Assembly: GCA_050949885.1 (NCBI GenBank)
Contig: JBMNGO010000008.1
Span: 1-64,000 of the forward strand
Length of the DNA: 64,000 nucleotides
Direction of reading: 5' to 3'
From: JBMNGO01 sp050949885
GTDB lineage: Bacteria; Bacillota; Syntrophomonadia; Syntrophomonadales; Syntrophomonadaceae
The translations under genes were made by a program, and so were the position numbers. Shown one piece after another: positions 42,837 to 50,924 of the stretch (positions are counted from its first letter, which is position 1; each line of letters opens with the position of its first letter). A model generated the notes under the pieces. That model saw only the letters and a list, made by a program, of their open reading frames with translations. It did not search any database and was not told where the DNA came from.

Positions 42837-43970
42837 TCAGATCATATATTTTTTTCGCAGGATAAGATACTGGATAATATAACCCACCAAGAGGACTGAT
42901 AAACAAGAGACGAAAATCTTTCTTTCGGTCTTTATTTTCATATTAAGATCAATAATTACCTGGTCTTTTTCTCCAGTAAAATTGTACATTAAGGCTTTTT
43001 CCTGTTCTAAAACTTGCATCTCCTGCCGGGTTAATTCAAGTTCATTCTTTAGTGTAAAATACTTGTTCCAGGCAGAAGTTCTTTCCCTCTGCAAACCTTC
43101 CAGTAGTAACTGGTTCAAATCCAAGGATTCTCCGAGAGAGTTTGAAAAAGCACCATACAAAGGGATACCTCTGGAAGCATAAGGCACCTGTAAACCGGTC
43201 AAAAAACAGACGGTAGGAACCAAATCTAAAATCATAGTACCTGATACCCGAACTTTTTTCTGACAATTGGGGCCTGCAATTAATAATGGGCACATATGGC
43301 TGGGAGATGAACTCCCCGGTGAACACACAATAATAACAGTTTTTCCCCCACCCCCTGTATTCTGGAGGGTCTCTATTACCATATCCAATTGGGTGTCAAA
43401 TGCTTCAATTGAAGCAAAATAAGCTTTTTCATCTACTGAAAGCAGGCTCTGCCGGCAATCATTCAGATATAAGAAGGAAAAAAAGGGTCTTTCCTCGATA
43501 AAAAAGTTTTTCCATAATTCTAATACCCGACTATCATCTTGATTTTGGTCAACTTTTACGTAATTACTGCCTTCAGCCAGGTTCTCCAGCTTGCCCCCTG
43601 AGCCATCCACAAAAAGCGTTTTATGCTTTTCATTATTGAGAACTGTAATTAAGGTCTCCACTCCCGGCTTATCCTGACTGGAAATTATTTTGTGTTCTTC
43701 GGGGAAAGACCCTGTTAATAATGATGCCTGGGCAGCTTCAATGGATTTTACCGGCAGAGAAAGGGATTTTTCATCGATGGCGCCTTGTTGATAAAGCTCA
43801 ATCATGTTAGGGGTGGATACGCTCATATAGCCTTCATAGTTTAAGCCATCCACACTCAGTAAAATGATATGTTCAATTGGGTTATTTGCGCAAGCAACAC
43901 TGGAGTCAGCGACAACTGCCACAATTATCAGCCATAATGCCAATGAGAGTTTAAGTGCCCAAACACGCAA
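42837..43970 (-). CDS. alkaline-phosphatase-fold membrane-anchored protein, probably inactive
   Basis: 377 residues. Signal peptide (LSLALWLIIVAVVADSSVAC), then HIILLSVDGLNYEGY and VKSIEAAQASLLTGSFPEEH, matching the type I phosphodiesterase/alkaline phosphatase superfamily start. Near the end come a coiled coil (LTRQEMQVLEQEKALM) and one membrane helix (FVSCLSVLLVGYIIQYLIL). The nucleophile Thr is Ser and the usual metal-binding SDHG is CSPG (VCSPGSSSPSHMCPLLIAGP), so catalysis is doubtful. It would face outward, tethered at the C-terminus. Confidence 0.7.
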   Translation of the reverse strand: MRVWALKLSLALWLIIVAVVADSSVACANNPIEHIILLSVDGLNYEGYMSVSTPNMIELYQQGAIDEKSLSLPVKSIEAAQASLLTGSFPEEHKIISSQDKPGVETLITVLNNEKHKTLFVDGSGGKLENLAEGSNYVKVDQNQDDSRVLELWKNFFIEERPFFSFLYLNDCRQSLLSVDEKAYFASIEAFDTQLDMVIETLQNTGGGGKTVIIVCSPGSSSPSHMCPLLIAGPNCQKKVRVSGTMILDLVPTVCFLTGLQVPYASRGIPLYGAFSNSLGESLDLNQLLLEGLQRERTSAWNKYFTLKNELELTRQEMQVLEQEKALMYNFTGEKDQVIIDLNMKIKTERKIFVSCLSVLLVGYIIQYLILRKKYMI

Positions 43971-44032
43971 AAATCTCCCTCCCTTTTAAAATATATTTGG
44001 GGAGAGAGCCTTATATACCAGTATCGGGAGAC

Positions 44033-45700
44033 CTAATATTTGCCGCTGCGGATAATGGAATAAACCAGAAAAAGGCCAAAAACCATGGCACTAACAAAGC
44101 CTATTTCAACCAGGGGTATGGTAGAAAAGAAGTACTGGTGGCTGCTGTCAACAATGAGGGAAGTGCCAACAATTATACTGGCAATAATAATTGCCAGGGA
44201 AATGCGATTGGATACTATATCAAGCCGGGCAGCAATCTTTTTCAGGTTGGAGTGTTCCATCCTTATCTTTAACTCCCCATCCTCAATGATTTTTAAAATA
44301 TTATCAATGGAACGGGGCAGGTCCTGAATCAGAGTCACATAATCCAGGGATACTTCCTCCAGTTCTTTTTTAAAGCGCCTGGGAGAAAACCTTTCACGCA
44401 CGATCCTCCTCCCATAAGGCTCGGCAATATCTATTATGCTCAACTGTGGATCAAGCTGTGATAAAATGCTCTCCAGGGTCATAAACATTTTGCCCATTAG
44501 TGACAGCTCGGCAGGAACACGCATTTGATACTTTACGGAAAGTTCCAGCAGCTCAGCCAGCGCCACTCCCAGGTTGATTTCCGATAGAGGCATTCCGTAG
44601 TATTTTTGCTGCAGCCGGGAAACATCTCTCCTCAATTCCTCCTGGTTTACATGCTGGCTGCCAATCCCTATGTTTAGAAGAGCCCTGGTTACTCCTGTGG
44701 AATCGTAGCGTATCATACTGATTAAAAGGCGCAGGCCTTTTTCTTTAGTAATATCATCCACTGTTCCTACCTGTCCAAAATCATAAAGAATGACCCTTTC
44801 CCCTTCGGTAATAGCGATATTTCCGGGGTGAGGATCAGCATGAAAGAAACCATGCTCATAAACCTGTTTAAAAAGGGCTCCTATCAAATGGCGAGCGATT
44901 CTCTCAGTATCGTAGTTGTTTTTTTTAAGATTTATAAAATCGGAAATTTTAACCCCGTCAATTTTCTCCAAACACAACACCCGCTGGGAAGAATACTCCC
45001 AAATAACCCGGGGAATTAGAACAGTGGGGTCTTTCTTAAAATTATTATAGAAGATATCCGCATTACGGGCCTCTTTGCGGAAATCCAACTCATTATTAAG
45101 GGCCTCGGCCAATTCATCAACGATAAGGCTTATCTTGTATAACCGCCCCCAGCTTGTCCTTTTTTCTAATACCCGGCTCAATTCCTTAAGTATTTCCAGA
45201 TCATTGGTAACCAGTTGTTCAATGCCCGGTCGGCAAATTTTTAACACCACATTTTGGCCGGACTGGAGAACCGCTTCATGAACCTGGGCAATAGAACCTG
45301 CTGCAATAGGCTCGGGGTTTAAGCATGCAAAGCTCTCCTTGGCAATTCCATCTTCGGCTAATATTTGTTGAACAATCTCAAAGGGGAATGGCGGCACTTG
45401 GTTCTGGAGCTTTTCCAGTTCTTTTATGTATTCAGGCCCTAAAAAGTCAGGCCTGGTACTTAATAACTGGCCCAGCTTGATAAAAGTAGCCCCCAATTCT
45501 TCCAAAGCTAATCGAAGCCTCCTGGGGGCACTGCTAGCTGATAGCTGCTCTTCAATCGCTTCTGGGGAGGTTTTTCTAAAGCTGAAGCGGCTGGCGCGGC
45601 TGAGCACAAACCCAAAGCCATATTTAATTAGAACATTAGCTATTTCCCGATAGCGGGACAAATGGTTTATATGTTTGAAGGGAGTCCTTTTTAAGGCCAA
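44033..45700 (-). CDS. ubiB: UbiB/ABC1/AarF family atypical kinase
   Basis: 555 residues. Signature KxGQ in TFIKLGQLLSTRPDFL, Ala-rich loop PIAAGSIAQVHEAVL, catalytic region YEHGFFHADPHPGNIAITEG and ILYDFGQVGTVD, and two C-terminal membrane helices. Family members support quinone or isoprenoid lipid metabolism as ATPases. TTG start after GGAGG. It lies 38 bases after a phasin-like gene, a common pairing. Confidence 0.95.
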   Translation of the reverse strand: MALKRTPFKHINHLSRYREIANVLIKYGFGFVLSRASRFSFRKTSPEAIEEQLSASSAPRRLRLALEELGATFIKLGQLLSTRPDFLGPEYIKELEKLQNQVPPFPFEIVQQILAEDGIAKESFACLNPEPIAAGSIAQVHEAVLQSGQNVVLKICRPGIEQLVTNDLEILKELSRVLEKRTSWGRLYKISLIVDELAEALNNELDFRKEARNADIFYNNFKKDPTVLIPRVIWEYSSQRVLCLEKIDGVKISDFINLKKNNYDTERIARHLIGALFKQVYEHGFFHADPHPGNIAITEGERVILYDFGQVGTVDDITKEKGLRLLISMIRYDSTGVTRALLNIGIGSQHVNQEELRRDVSRLQQKYYGMPLSEINLGVALAELLELSVKYQMRVPAELSLMGKMFMTLESILSQLDPQLSIIDIAEPYGRRIVRERFSPRRFKKELEEVSLDYVTLIQDLPRSIDNILKIIEDGELKIRMEHSNLKKIAARLDIVSNRISLAIIIASIIVGTSLIVDSSHQYFFSTIPLVEIGFVSAMVFGLFLVYSIIRSGKY

Positions 45701-45738
45701 TTTATCGCCTCCATAAAAACTGCTAGGTTAGGCAGCCT

Positions 45739-46044
45739 TTAGGATTCCTGTTTCACCCGCATCTCCAGTTCCCTGACCCTTTGTTCCAAAGCCGCAAATT
45801 CGCTTCTGGAAACCGGTGCCATCTCATTTCTGAACTTATCCATTTCATCTTGAATAATTTTCAGCAGGGCCTCTTTTTCCTCTCTGCCTTTTTTTATTGC
45901 CTCATCAATAAACTGACGTGCTTCTTCCCTATTCATTTCTCCCTTTTCCATTATTTCAGCATACATTTTTTCAGCTGTTTCCCTGGTCATGCTCAAAGCA
46001 CCCAGGCCAAAGAAAAAGGCTCTCTTTATCATATTCATCATCAT
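45739..46044 (-). CDS. phasin-like coiled-coil protein
   Basis: 101 residues: FGLGALSMTRETAEKMYAEI, MEKGEMNREEARQFIDEAIK, then a C-terminal coiled coil (EFAALEQRVRELEMRVKQES). This fits the small phasin / polyhydroxyalkanoate regulator family of Clostridia. It may coat polymer granules or act with the UbiB-like protein. GGAGGGC RBS. Confidence 0.75.
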   Translation of the reverse strand: MMMNMIKRAFFFGLGALSMTRETAEKMYAEIMEKGEMNREEARQFIDEAIKKGREEKEALLKIIQDEMDKFRNEMAPVSRSEFAALEQRVRELEMRVKQES

Positions 46045-46200
46045 GCCCTCCTTTTTTGTTCCCCATTTACGGTAAGCATATCACAACCATGGTTTGCATT
46101 CTATCTTTTCCCAGTTAATTCTGCATAATACACGATCTAAATATCTGGCAGGTATTACATGACTAAACTGCTGATTATATAAGAGAATATTATTAAACCC

Positions 46201-46275
46201 TGGGATGTAGCCAAGAGGTAAGGCAACGGACTTTGACTCCGTCATTCGTTGGTTCGAATCCAGCCATCCCAGCCA
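46201..46275 (+). tRNA. tRNA-Gln (UUG)
   Basis: Acceptor TGGGATG pairs with CATCCCA, discriminator G and encoded CCA. Anticodon stem ACGGA/TCCGT with loop CTTTGAC, anticodon TTG. T-arm TTGGTTCGAATCCAG is normal. Confidence 0.95.
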
Positions 46276-46309
46276 CAACCCACCATTAAACCTATTTTAC
46301 TTTCAAGTC

Positions 46310-46338
46310 TTGATTTATTTTTTCTGAGGGGTTATAAT
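46310..46338 (+). promoter_or_regulatory. promoter of tRNA-Lys
   Basis: TTGATT (46310-46315), 17-base spacer, TATAAT (46333-46338), 19 bases before the tRNA. Confidence 0.7.
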
Positions 46339-46357
46339 GGTTTTCGCAATGAATCGA

Positions 46358-46434
46358 GGGCCATTAGCTCAATTAGGCAGAGCAGCTGACTCTTAATCAG
46401 AAGGTTGAAGGTTCGATTCCTTCATGGCCCACCA
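46358..46434 (+). tRNA. tRNA-Lys (CUU)
   Basis: Acceptor GGGCCAT pairs with ATGGCCC; anticodon stem CTGA/TCAG with loop CTCTTAA, anticodon CTT; T-arm GAAGGTTCGATTCCTTC; CCA encoded. Confidence 0.95.
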
Positions 46435-46448
46435 TATGAAAACTAAGG

Positions 46449-46473
46449 CCCCTCAATGGTTGAGGGGATTTTT
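46449..46473 (+). terminator. terminator after tRNA-Lys
   Basis: CCCCTCAA-TGGT-TTGAGGGG followed by ATTTTTG. Confidence 0.9.
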
Positions 46474-46637
46474 GTGAGCATTTTTTGCCGGCTAAACAAC
46501 CACAACCTTTTATTACAATACAAGAAGCTCCGATCCCAACCGGAGCTTAATTGACGAATGTTTTTCTGCATGTTAACATATGATTAGTAAAAGGAGTTGC
46601 CGCTTTATCCGAGGCGGCTAGTCCAAAAAGTGTGGCT

Positions 46638-46658
46638 GACCGCCTTATTCAGGCGGTC
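46638..46658 (-). terminator. hairpin after the small toxin ORF
   Basis: GACCGCCT-GAATA-AGGCGGTC is a perfect 8-bp stem directly after the stop at 46662. T-run is weak. Confidence 0.6.
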
Positions 46659-46661
46659 AAG

Positions 46662-46742
46662 TTATTTTCTATGCGTTAAACATAGGGAAATAACCCCTAC
46701 GATAGCGAGGCAGAAGCTTAAAAGCTCTATCCACGAGACCAT
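46662..46742 (-). CDS. 26-residue holin-like toxin (type I TA toxin candidate)
   Basis: Encodes MVSWIELLSFCLAIVGVISL and ends CLTHRK: a single hydrophobic helix and a short basic tail, the layout of putative holin-like type I toxins (TxpA/BsrG-like size). A very strong RBS (GGGAGGTGATGCCT) precedes the ATG. Two similar GTTGCCGC...GGCGG hairpins, one upstream (46773-46788) and one in opposite orientation downstream (46598-46614), flank it, as expected for an antisense-RNA-regulated locus. Function inferred, not proven. Confidence 0.6.
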   Translation of the reverse strand: MVSWIELLSFCLAIVGVISLCLTHRK

Positions 46743-46896
46743 AGGCATCACCTCCCTTCATGGGAAGTGACTAACCGCCAAGCGGCAACTCTTGCCTCAT
46801 TTTAGCATGTTTTCCTGCTTGCCAACTAGACATCAAACTGATTCAGGATATATAATCACCCTCATACGAGAGTGCTTTTTGTATTCCTGACAATTT

Positions 46897-47091
46897 CTAA
46901 AGCGGGTGGCAAATGGGCAGCAGAGAAAAACGCCGCTTCCCCCAGGCCATACCTTCCGCCATTAGAATGTGCCCAAAGGACCTGGGCGCACAGAAACAAA
47001 TAACTACGCCAAGCGCCGTGGCAAGCTGCTCCTGTGTCAATCCCAGGGCTTTTCTCTTTTTTTGAATATTTTTACCGATGGGCAATTGCAT
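46897..47091 (-). pseudogene. Xre-type regulator, truncated
   Basis: Starts MQLPIGKNIQKKRKALGLTQ then EQLATALGV, the first two helices of a Cro/C1 HTH, and then loses the pattern (VICFCAPRSFGHILMAEGMA). The remaining HTH and C-terminal domain are absent. The upstream region is part of a 173-bp tandem duplication. Confidence 0.6.
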
Positions 47092-47113
47092 TCTGCTTCC
47101 TCGCTTTCCTAGG

Positions 47114-47286
47114 GTTGCCTTTCTTTAAGTATTAATATACCCGATACGTAAAAGCCCGCAATGGAAACGTATTTGACTTTTCAGAACTGCAATTCAACCT
47201 GCGGTTGAATTATCCAATGAGTACTTCATCACTTTTTTTGATATCAGGACAATATTTTCAACAGGGCTCGAGTTGATGGAATGGAG
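47114..47286. repeat. 173-bp tandem duplication, unit 1
   Basis: From GTTGCCTTTCTTTAAG to TTGATGGAATGGAG. The first 172 bases recur without mismatch at 48602-48773. Removing the IS3 copy and one GTT copy leaves the two units exactly adjacent. Confidence 0.95.
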
Positions 47287-47377
47287 GTTTGGGGTTTTCC
47301 CGATAAAACAGACAGTCCAGAGTTAGGTTTTCTTACTAAATCATAGTTTTGCTCAAAATCTCATAATTCTAGCTTTT

Positions 47378-48217
47378 TTAAGCCGCCTTTTGCTCTAAAT
47401 AGCCTTTTCTAAATGTAGCTGGTGAAAGGTATCCCAGCGCTTGGTGTCTTCTTTTACGGTTGTAAAATACTTCTATATACCAAAAGATGTCCCAGCGGGC
47501 CTCCTCCCGTGTCATATAACGTTTATGGTAAAGCATCTCGCATTTTATAGTACTGAAGAACGTTTCCGCACAGGCATTATCATAGCAGTTACCTTTCCGG
47601 CTCATACTGCAGATCATTCCGTGTTTCTTAAGGGTTGCCTGGTATTCTCTACTGCAATATTGCACGCCTCGATCAGAGTGGTGAATGATTCCCTTGGGTG
47701 GTTTATGCCGCCTCACAGCATTTTCCAGGGCTTTAATACAAAGTTCTGTTCTCATGTTACTATCCGTTGCCCAGCCTACTATTTCCTTGGTGAATATATC
47801 TTTTATCATAGCTAGATACAGCCAGCCTTCATAGGTGTATATGTAGCTGATATCCGTTACCCATACGGCATTCGGTTTATCCGTCTTAAAGTTCTGATTT
47901 AAAAGATTTTCCGTTACTGGTAGTTTATGATTAGAATTCGTTGTTACTTTAAATTTCTTTTTGCGTTTGGCATATAACTTGTTTTTCCGTTGGATTTCGT
48001 AGAGTCTCTTACGGCTACAGTTGGGAAACTTCTCTCTTACATCAGCAAGGAGTTTATCCAAACCACACATACCATGGCATTCTTTATAGCTCTTCCGGGC
48101 AATTTTAAGTATTTCTTGGTTCTCAAGCTTACGTTTGCTTGGGAGCCGGTCTTTCCAATCATAATAGCCGCTCCGCGATACTTCGAGGACCTGGCACATC
48201 TTCTCAACCGGAAACAC
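47378..48217 (-). CDS. IS3-family transposase OrfB (copy 2)
   Basis: Identical in sequence to the 279-residue OrfB of copy 1, with D, D, E residues in WVTDISY, HHSDRGVQY and NACAETFF. Expressed through the -1 shift at the A7G run in orfA (minus strand, 48282-48289) as OrfAB. Confidence 0.95.
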   Translation of the reverse strand: MFPVEKMCQVLEVSRSGYYDWKDRLPSKRKLENQEILKIARKSYKECHGMCGLDKLLADVREKFPNCSRKRLYEIQRKNKLYAKRKKKFKVTTNSNHKLPVTENLLNQNFKTDKPNAVWVTDISYIYTYEGWLYLAMIKDIFTKEIVGWATDSNMRTELCIKALENAVRRHKPPKGIIHHSDRGVQYCSREYQATLKKHGMICSMSRKGNCYDNACAETFFSTIKCEMLYHKRYMTREEARWDIFWYIEVFYNRKRRHQALGYLSPATFRKGYLEQKAA

Positions 48218-48246
48218 GGAGCTGTGTTCCTTGATAAATTTATAGC

Positions 48247-48534
48247 TTACTTCCGGTTGTTTATCGCGAAGATGGCCGCAGCTTTTTTTAATATTGCTAC
48301 AGTCTCCTCTAAGTCAGCTGTTCTTCGCTTTTCAGCCCTTAATTCAGCTTCCAACTCAATTAGTCTTGCTTTATCAGAAGATTGTTTCTTGTTATCTCGT
48401 AGCCAATTTCTCAAGGTTTGGGGATTCACCCCCAGGTCCTTTGCCACACTGGCAACTGATCTGCCGCTTTCTTTCACCAATCTGGCTGCATCCGCCTTAA
48501 ATTCCGCGTCATAACGCTTTCCCTTGTTCCCCAT
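48247..48534 (-). CDS. IS3-family transposase OrfA (copy 2)
   Basis: 95-residue HTH protein, same as copy 1 except the end reads FAINNRK. It holds the A7G frameshift signal near its 3' end. Confidence 0.95.
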   Translation of the reverse strand: MGNKGKRYDAEFKADAARLVKESGRSVASVAKDLGVNPQTLRNWLRDNKKQSSDKARLIELEAELRAEKRRTADLEETVAILKKAAAIFAINNRK

Positions 48535-48601
48535 TTGTTAATCCCTCCACAGTTGTTATTTTACCTAACTACTGTGTGTCCGACAAATCGGGTATAGGTC
48601 A

Positions 48602-48773
48602 GTTGCCTTTCTTTAAGTATTAATATACCCGATACGTAAAAGCCCGCAATGGAAACGTATTTGACTTTTCAGAACTGCAATTCAACCTGCGGTTGAATTA
48701 TCCAATGAGTACTTCATCACTTTTTTTGATATCAGGACAATATTTTCAACAGGGCTCGAGTTGATGGAATGGA
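48602..48773. repeat. 173-bp tandem duplication, unit 2
   Basis: GTTGCCTTTC ... GATGGAATGGA, identical to 47114-47285. Its first three bases double as the IS3 target duplication. After it, TGTCTGGGAGG is unrelated to what follows unit 1. Confidence 0.95.
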
Positions 48774-48851
48774 TGTCTGGGAGGTTTTTTTTTATAGTAT
48801 CTGTTTGAGGAGACATGTCATCAGCTTTTTGGATGATTCTTGAAAAAACGC

Positions 48852-48887
48852 CGTTCGCGGGAACATATCAACTGAGTTAACTGTAAC
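48852..48887 (-). pseudogene. possible rlmD 3'-end scrap
   Basis: One minus frame reads VTVNSVDMFPRT. VDMFP(Q/R)T is the C-terminal signature of RlmD-type methyltransferases, and the position before it fits too. The match then ends (AFFQESSK), at the same place where the other rlmD copies in this window are broken. Only 12 residues, so weak. No gene is seen from 48774 to 48968 otherwise. Confidence 0.35.
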
Positions 48888-48968
48888 ACACCTCTTTTAT
48901 AAAAAAAGATGGATGTAGTACTCTTTTTATCATGGACTCATCAACCTTTTCTTTACTATTTAGATATC

Positions 48969-49580
48969 CTATAGAATCATTGACAATATTAAACTTGATA
49001 CCATATTGATAATTATATGAGAAATCATAACTGGAATAATGCTCCCATTGCTTTTTTTGTACATAACATATCCAAATGTATACCCTAACAAAAAAGCATT
49101 TATAATTCTAACAAAGATATCTACTATAGATGCTGAACCTCGTATTACAAAGTGTGGCAATGCGAATATTACTGCCTGAACAACATTTCCCCTTGAAAAT
49201 CCAAGGTATTTAAAAAGTTGATTGGCAACAAACCCTCTAAAAAAAATCTCTTCTGCAATTCCCGTTTTCAAGCCATAAAGCAAAAGGTACAAGAAGAATG
49301 TTAACGATGTAAAGCCTTGTTTATCAACGATACTCCTTCCACTATACCCTAATTTGATTACTAAAATATTAGTTGATAATGTCACTAAGTATATTGCAGT
49401 AATAATAAAAATAGTGGAAAAATGATTTGTTTTCTGAGGCTTATAAATACCTATTGAATTAAGAAATCCTTTAAATGACTTTTCTCTAATGAAATACCAA
49501 CCAAAGGGAATAAACGAAAATAATAAGATATTTAATATGACGTCTATAGATTCGTTGATGAGTGTATTTGTTACATCCAT
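48969..49580 (-). CDS. CPBP (CAAX/Abi) family intramembrane protease
   Basis: About 203 residues, six to seven hydrophobic segments. Motif 1 GIAEEIFFRGFVANQLF (EExxxR), motif 2 VIFALPHFVIRG, motif 3 VMISHIIINMVSSL. Glutamic membrane protease family linked to prenyl-protein processing or bacteriocin immunity. ATG 49580 is chosen: AAGGAGG lies 6 bases before it. It is A+T-rich and lies next to the IS/duplication zone, so possibly acquired. Confidence 0.9.
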   Translation of the reverse strand: MDVTNTLINESIDVILNILLFSFIPFGWYFIREKSFKGFLNSIGIYKPQKTNHFSTIFIITAIYLVTLSTNILVIKLGYSGRSIVDKQGFTSLTFFLYLLLYGLKTGIAEEIFFRGFVANQLFKYLGFSRGNVVQAVIFALPHFVIRGSASIVDIFVRIINAFLLGYTFGYVMYKKSNGSIIPVMISHIIINMVSSLILSMIL

Positions 49581-49859
49581 ATCCATCCTCCTTACTGCGC
49601 ACAATCCTACAATTGTGGTCAATAGAATATTGTTAAAGAGCCGACATATATGTTATCCAACCTGACCATACAACCTCTACAAAAGCCGAAAAAACAGCTA
49701 ACCCGACCACCCGCAAGTCTATGTCGTTCTGTCACACTCAAAATCATATCTTGGGACTAATTTCCACGAAGCAATATTTTTCCTATTTTCACACAAATAG
49801 ATTAAATCACAAAATTAACAAAAAGCCTTTTTTCAAGGCTTTTCTATACACTCGCTTTT

Positions 49860-49985
<126 letters not shown>

Positions 49986-50133
49986 TCCTGCCTGTAATGT
50001 AATTTATGTTCAAGTTCAAATTATAATATTAATACCCTCAATATATTCACTATCACACATCGAAGGTATTAATCAAGTTTTTTTATATCTATTCGCATTT
50101 GCTAACCTTTTTTAAATACTATTATGTATATTC

Positions 50134-50217
50134 TCACTTTTTCGGCAATAACACCAAGGTTTCCACATGGAGGGTCTGAGGAGGCATATCTATTGGGCGG
50201 ATCAGAGTACAAAGACT
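50134..50217 (-). pseudogene. rlmD-type 3'-end fragment
   Basis: One frame reads SLCTLIRPIDMPPQTLHVET then LVLLPKK and a stop. This is the normal C-terminus of an RlmD/RumA-type methyltransferase (P(V/I)DM.PQT.HVET.VLL). The body of the gene is missing: sequence to the right is unrelated. It is the part that the rlmD genes at 3.4 and 25.5 kb lack. Confidence 0.7.
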
Positions 50218-50380
50218 GTACTGTCCCCATATTGCCAACAGGGTTACTCCCATTTCTGCTCCATTTTGCTGGGCAAGTAATAGATATCAATAAGAAATCA
50301 CCCTTGGAAATGGTGAAACCTTTAATTATCGACGAATTATAGGACGGGCAGAATGGATACCGGGGCAGAATCACCAGCAC

Positions 50381-50863
50381 TTATTCAGAATTCTGCTCCA
50401 GAAAAAGCCTATACGCTTCCAGCAGTTGCTGGTTTTGCTGGATAAACTGAGAAAACAGAGTAATATATTTATAGGTTTCTTCACTGATGCTGTGCTCGAT
50501 TTTTTCGGTATCTTCCAGAGTATTATGAACTACACCGATCATGATTAGAAAACTTTGGATTGTTTCATGGCGTTTGAGTAGATACTCGCCTATCTCCCGC
50601 CCCAGCTCAGTGAACTCAATGACCCCATACCTTTCGTAGTTTAAATAGCCCATCTCGGCTAATTTTTGTACCATTTTACTGGCTGAAGGCGGCTGCACGT
50701 TGAGGGCCTGGGCAAGGTCGCTGATTCTGGCGTAACCTTTATCCTTCCCCAAGCGGTAAGACATCTCAAGGTAGTCTTCCATACTGGGGGTCAAGACATT
50801 ACTTCCCTGATTAAGAAGTTCATAACCTCTTACTGTATGAAATTTTCCACCTTGATTAGTCAT
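50381..50863 (-). CDS. DtxR/MntR family iron-dependent regulator
   Basis: About 160 residues. Winged HTH TPSMEDYLEMSYRLGKDKGY, ARISDLAQALNVQPPSASKM, VQKLAEMGYLNYERYG; dimerisation and metal part LLKRHETIQSFLIMIGV, DTEKIEHSISEETY. It ends without an SH3 domain. Placed 61 bases after feoB, so it probably controls iron uptake by FeoAB. ATG 50863 has GGAGGG. Confidence 0.9.
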   Translation of the reverse strand: MTNQGGKFHTVRGYELLNQGSNVLTPSMEDYLEMSYRLGKDKGYARISDLAQALNVQPPSASKMVQKLAEMGYLNYERYGVIEFTELGREIGEYLLKRHETIQSFLIMIGVVHNTLEDTEKIEHSISEETYKYITLFSQFIQQNQQLLEAYRLFLEQNSE

Positions 50864-50924
50864 AGCTATCCCTCCAACTTCCCGTAACCATTTTATGCGC
50901 ATGAACAGCTTATATGTTACTTAC

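Larger units (their letters stand above)
47290..48601 (-). mobile_element. IS3-family element (IS150-like), copy 2
   Basis: 1312 bp with the same TGGGGTTTTCCCGAT ... ATCGGGTATAGGTCA ends as copy 1. A 3-bp duplication GTT flanks it (47287-47289 and 48602-48604). It sits at the exact junction of the two 173-bp units. The only difference from copy 1 that I noticed is one base in orfA. Confidence 0.95.

Noticed and set aside
50102..50380. 92-codon minus-strand frame
   Set aside because: Only a different frame over the rlmD tail fragment gives a recognisable protein end.
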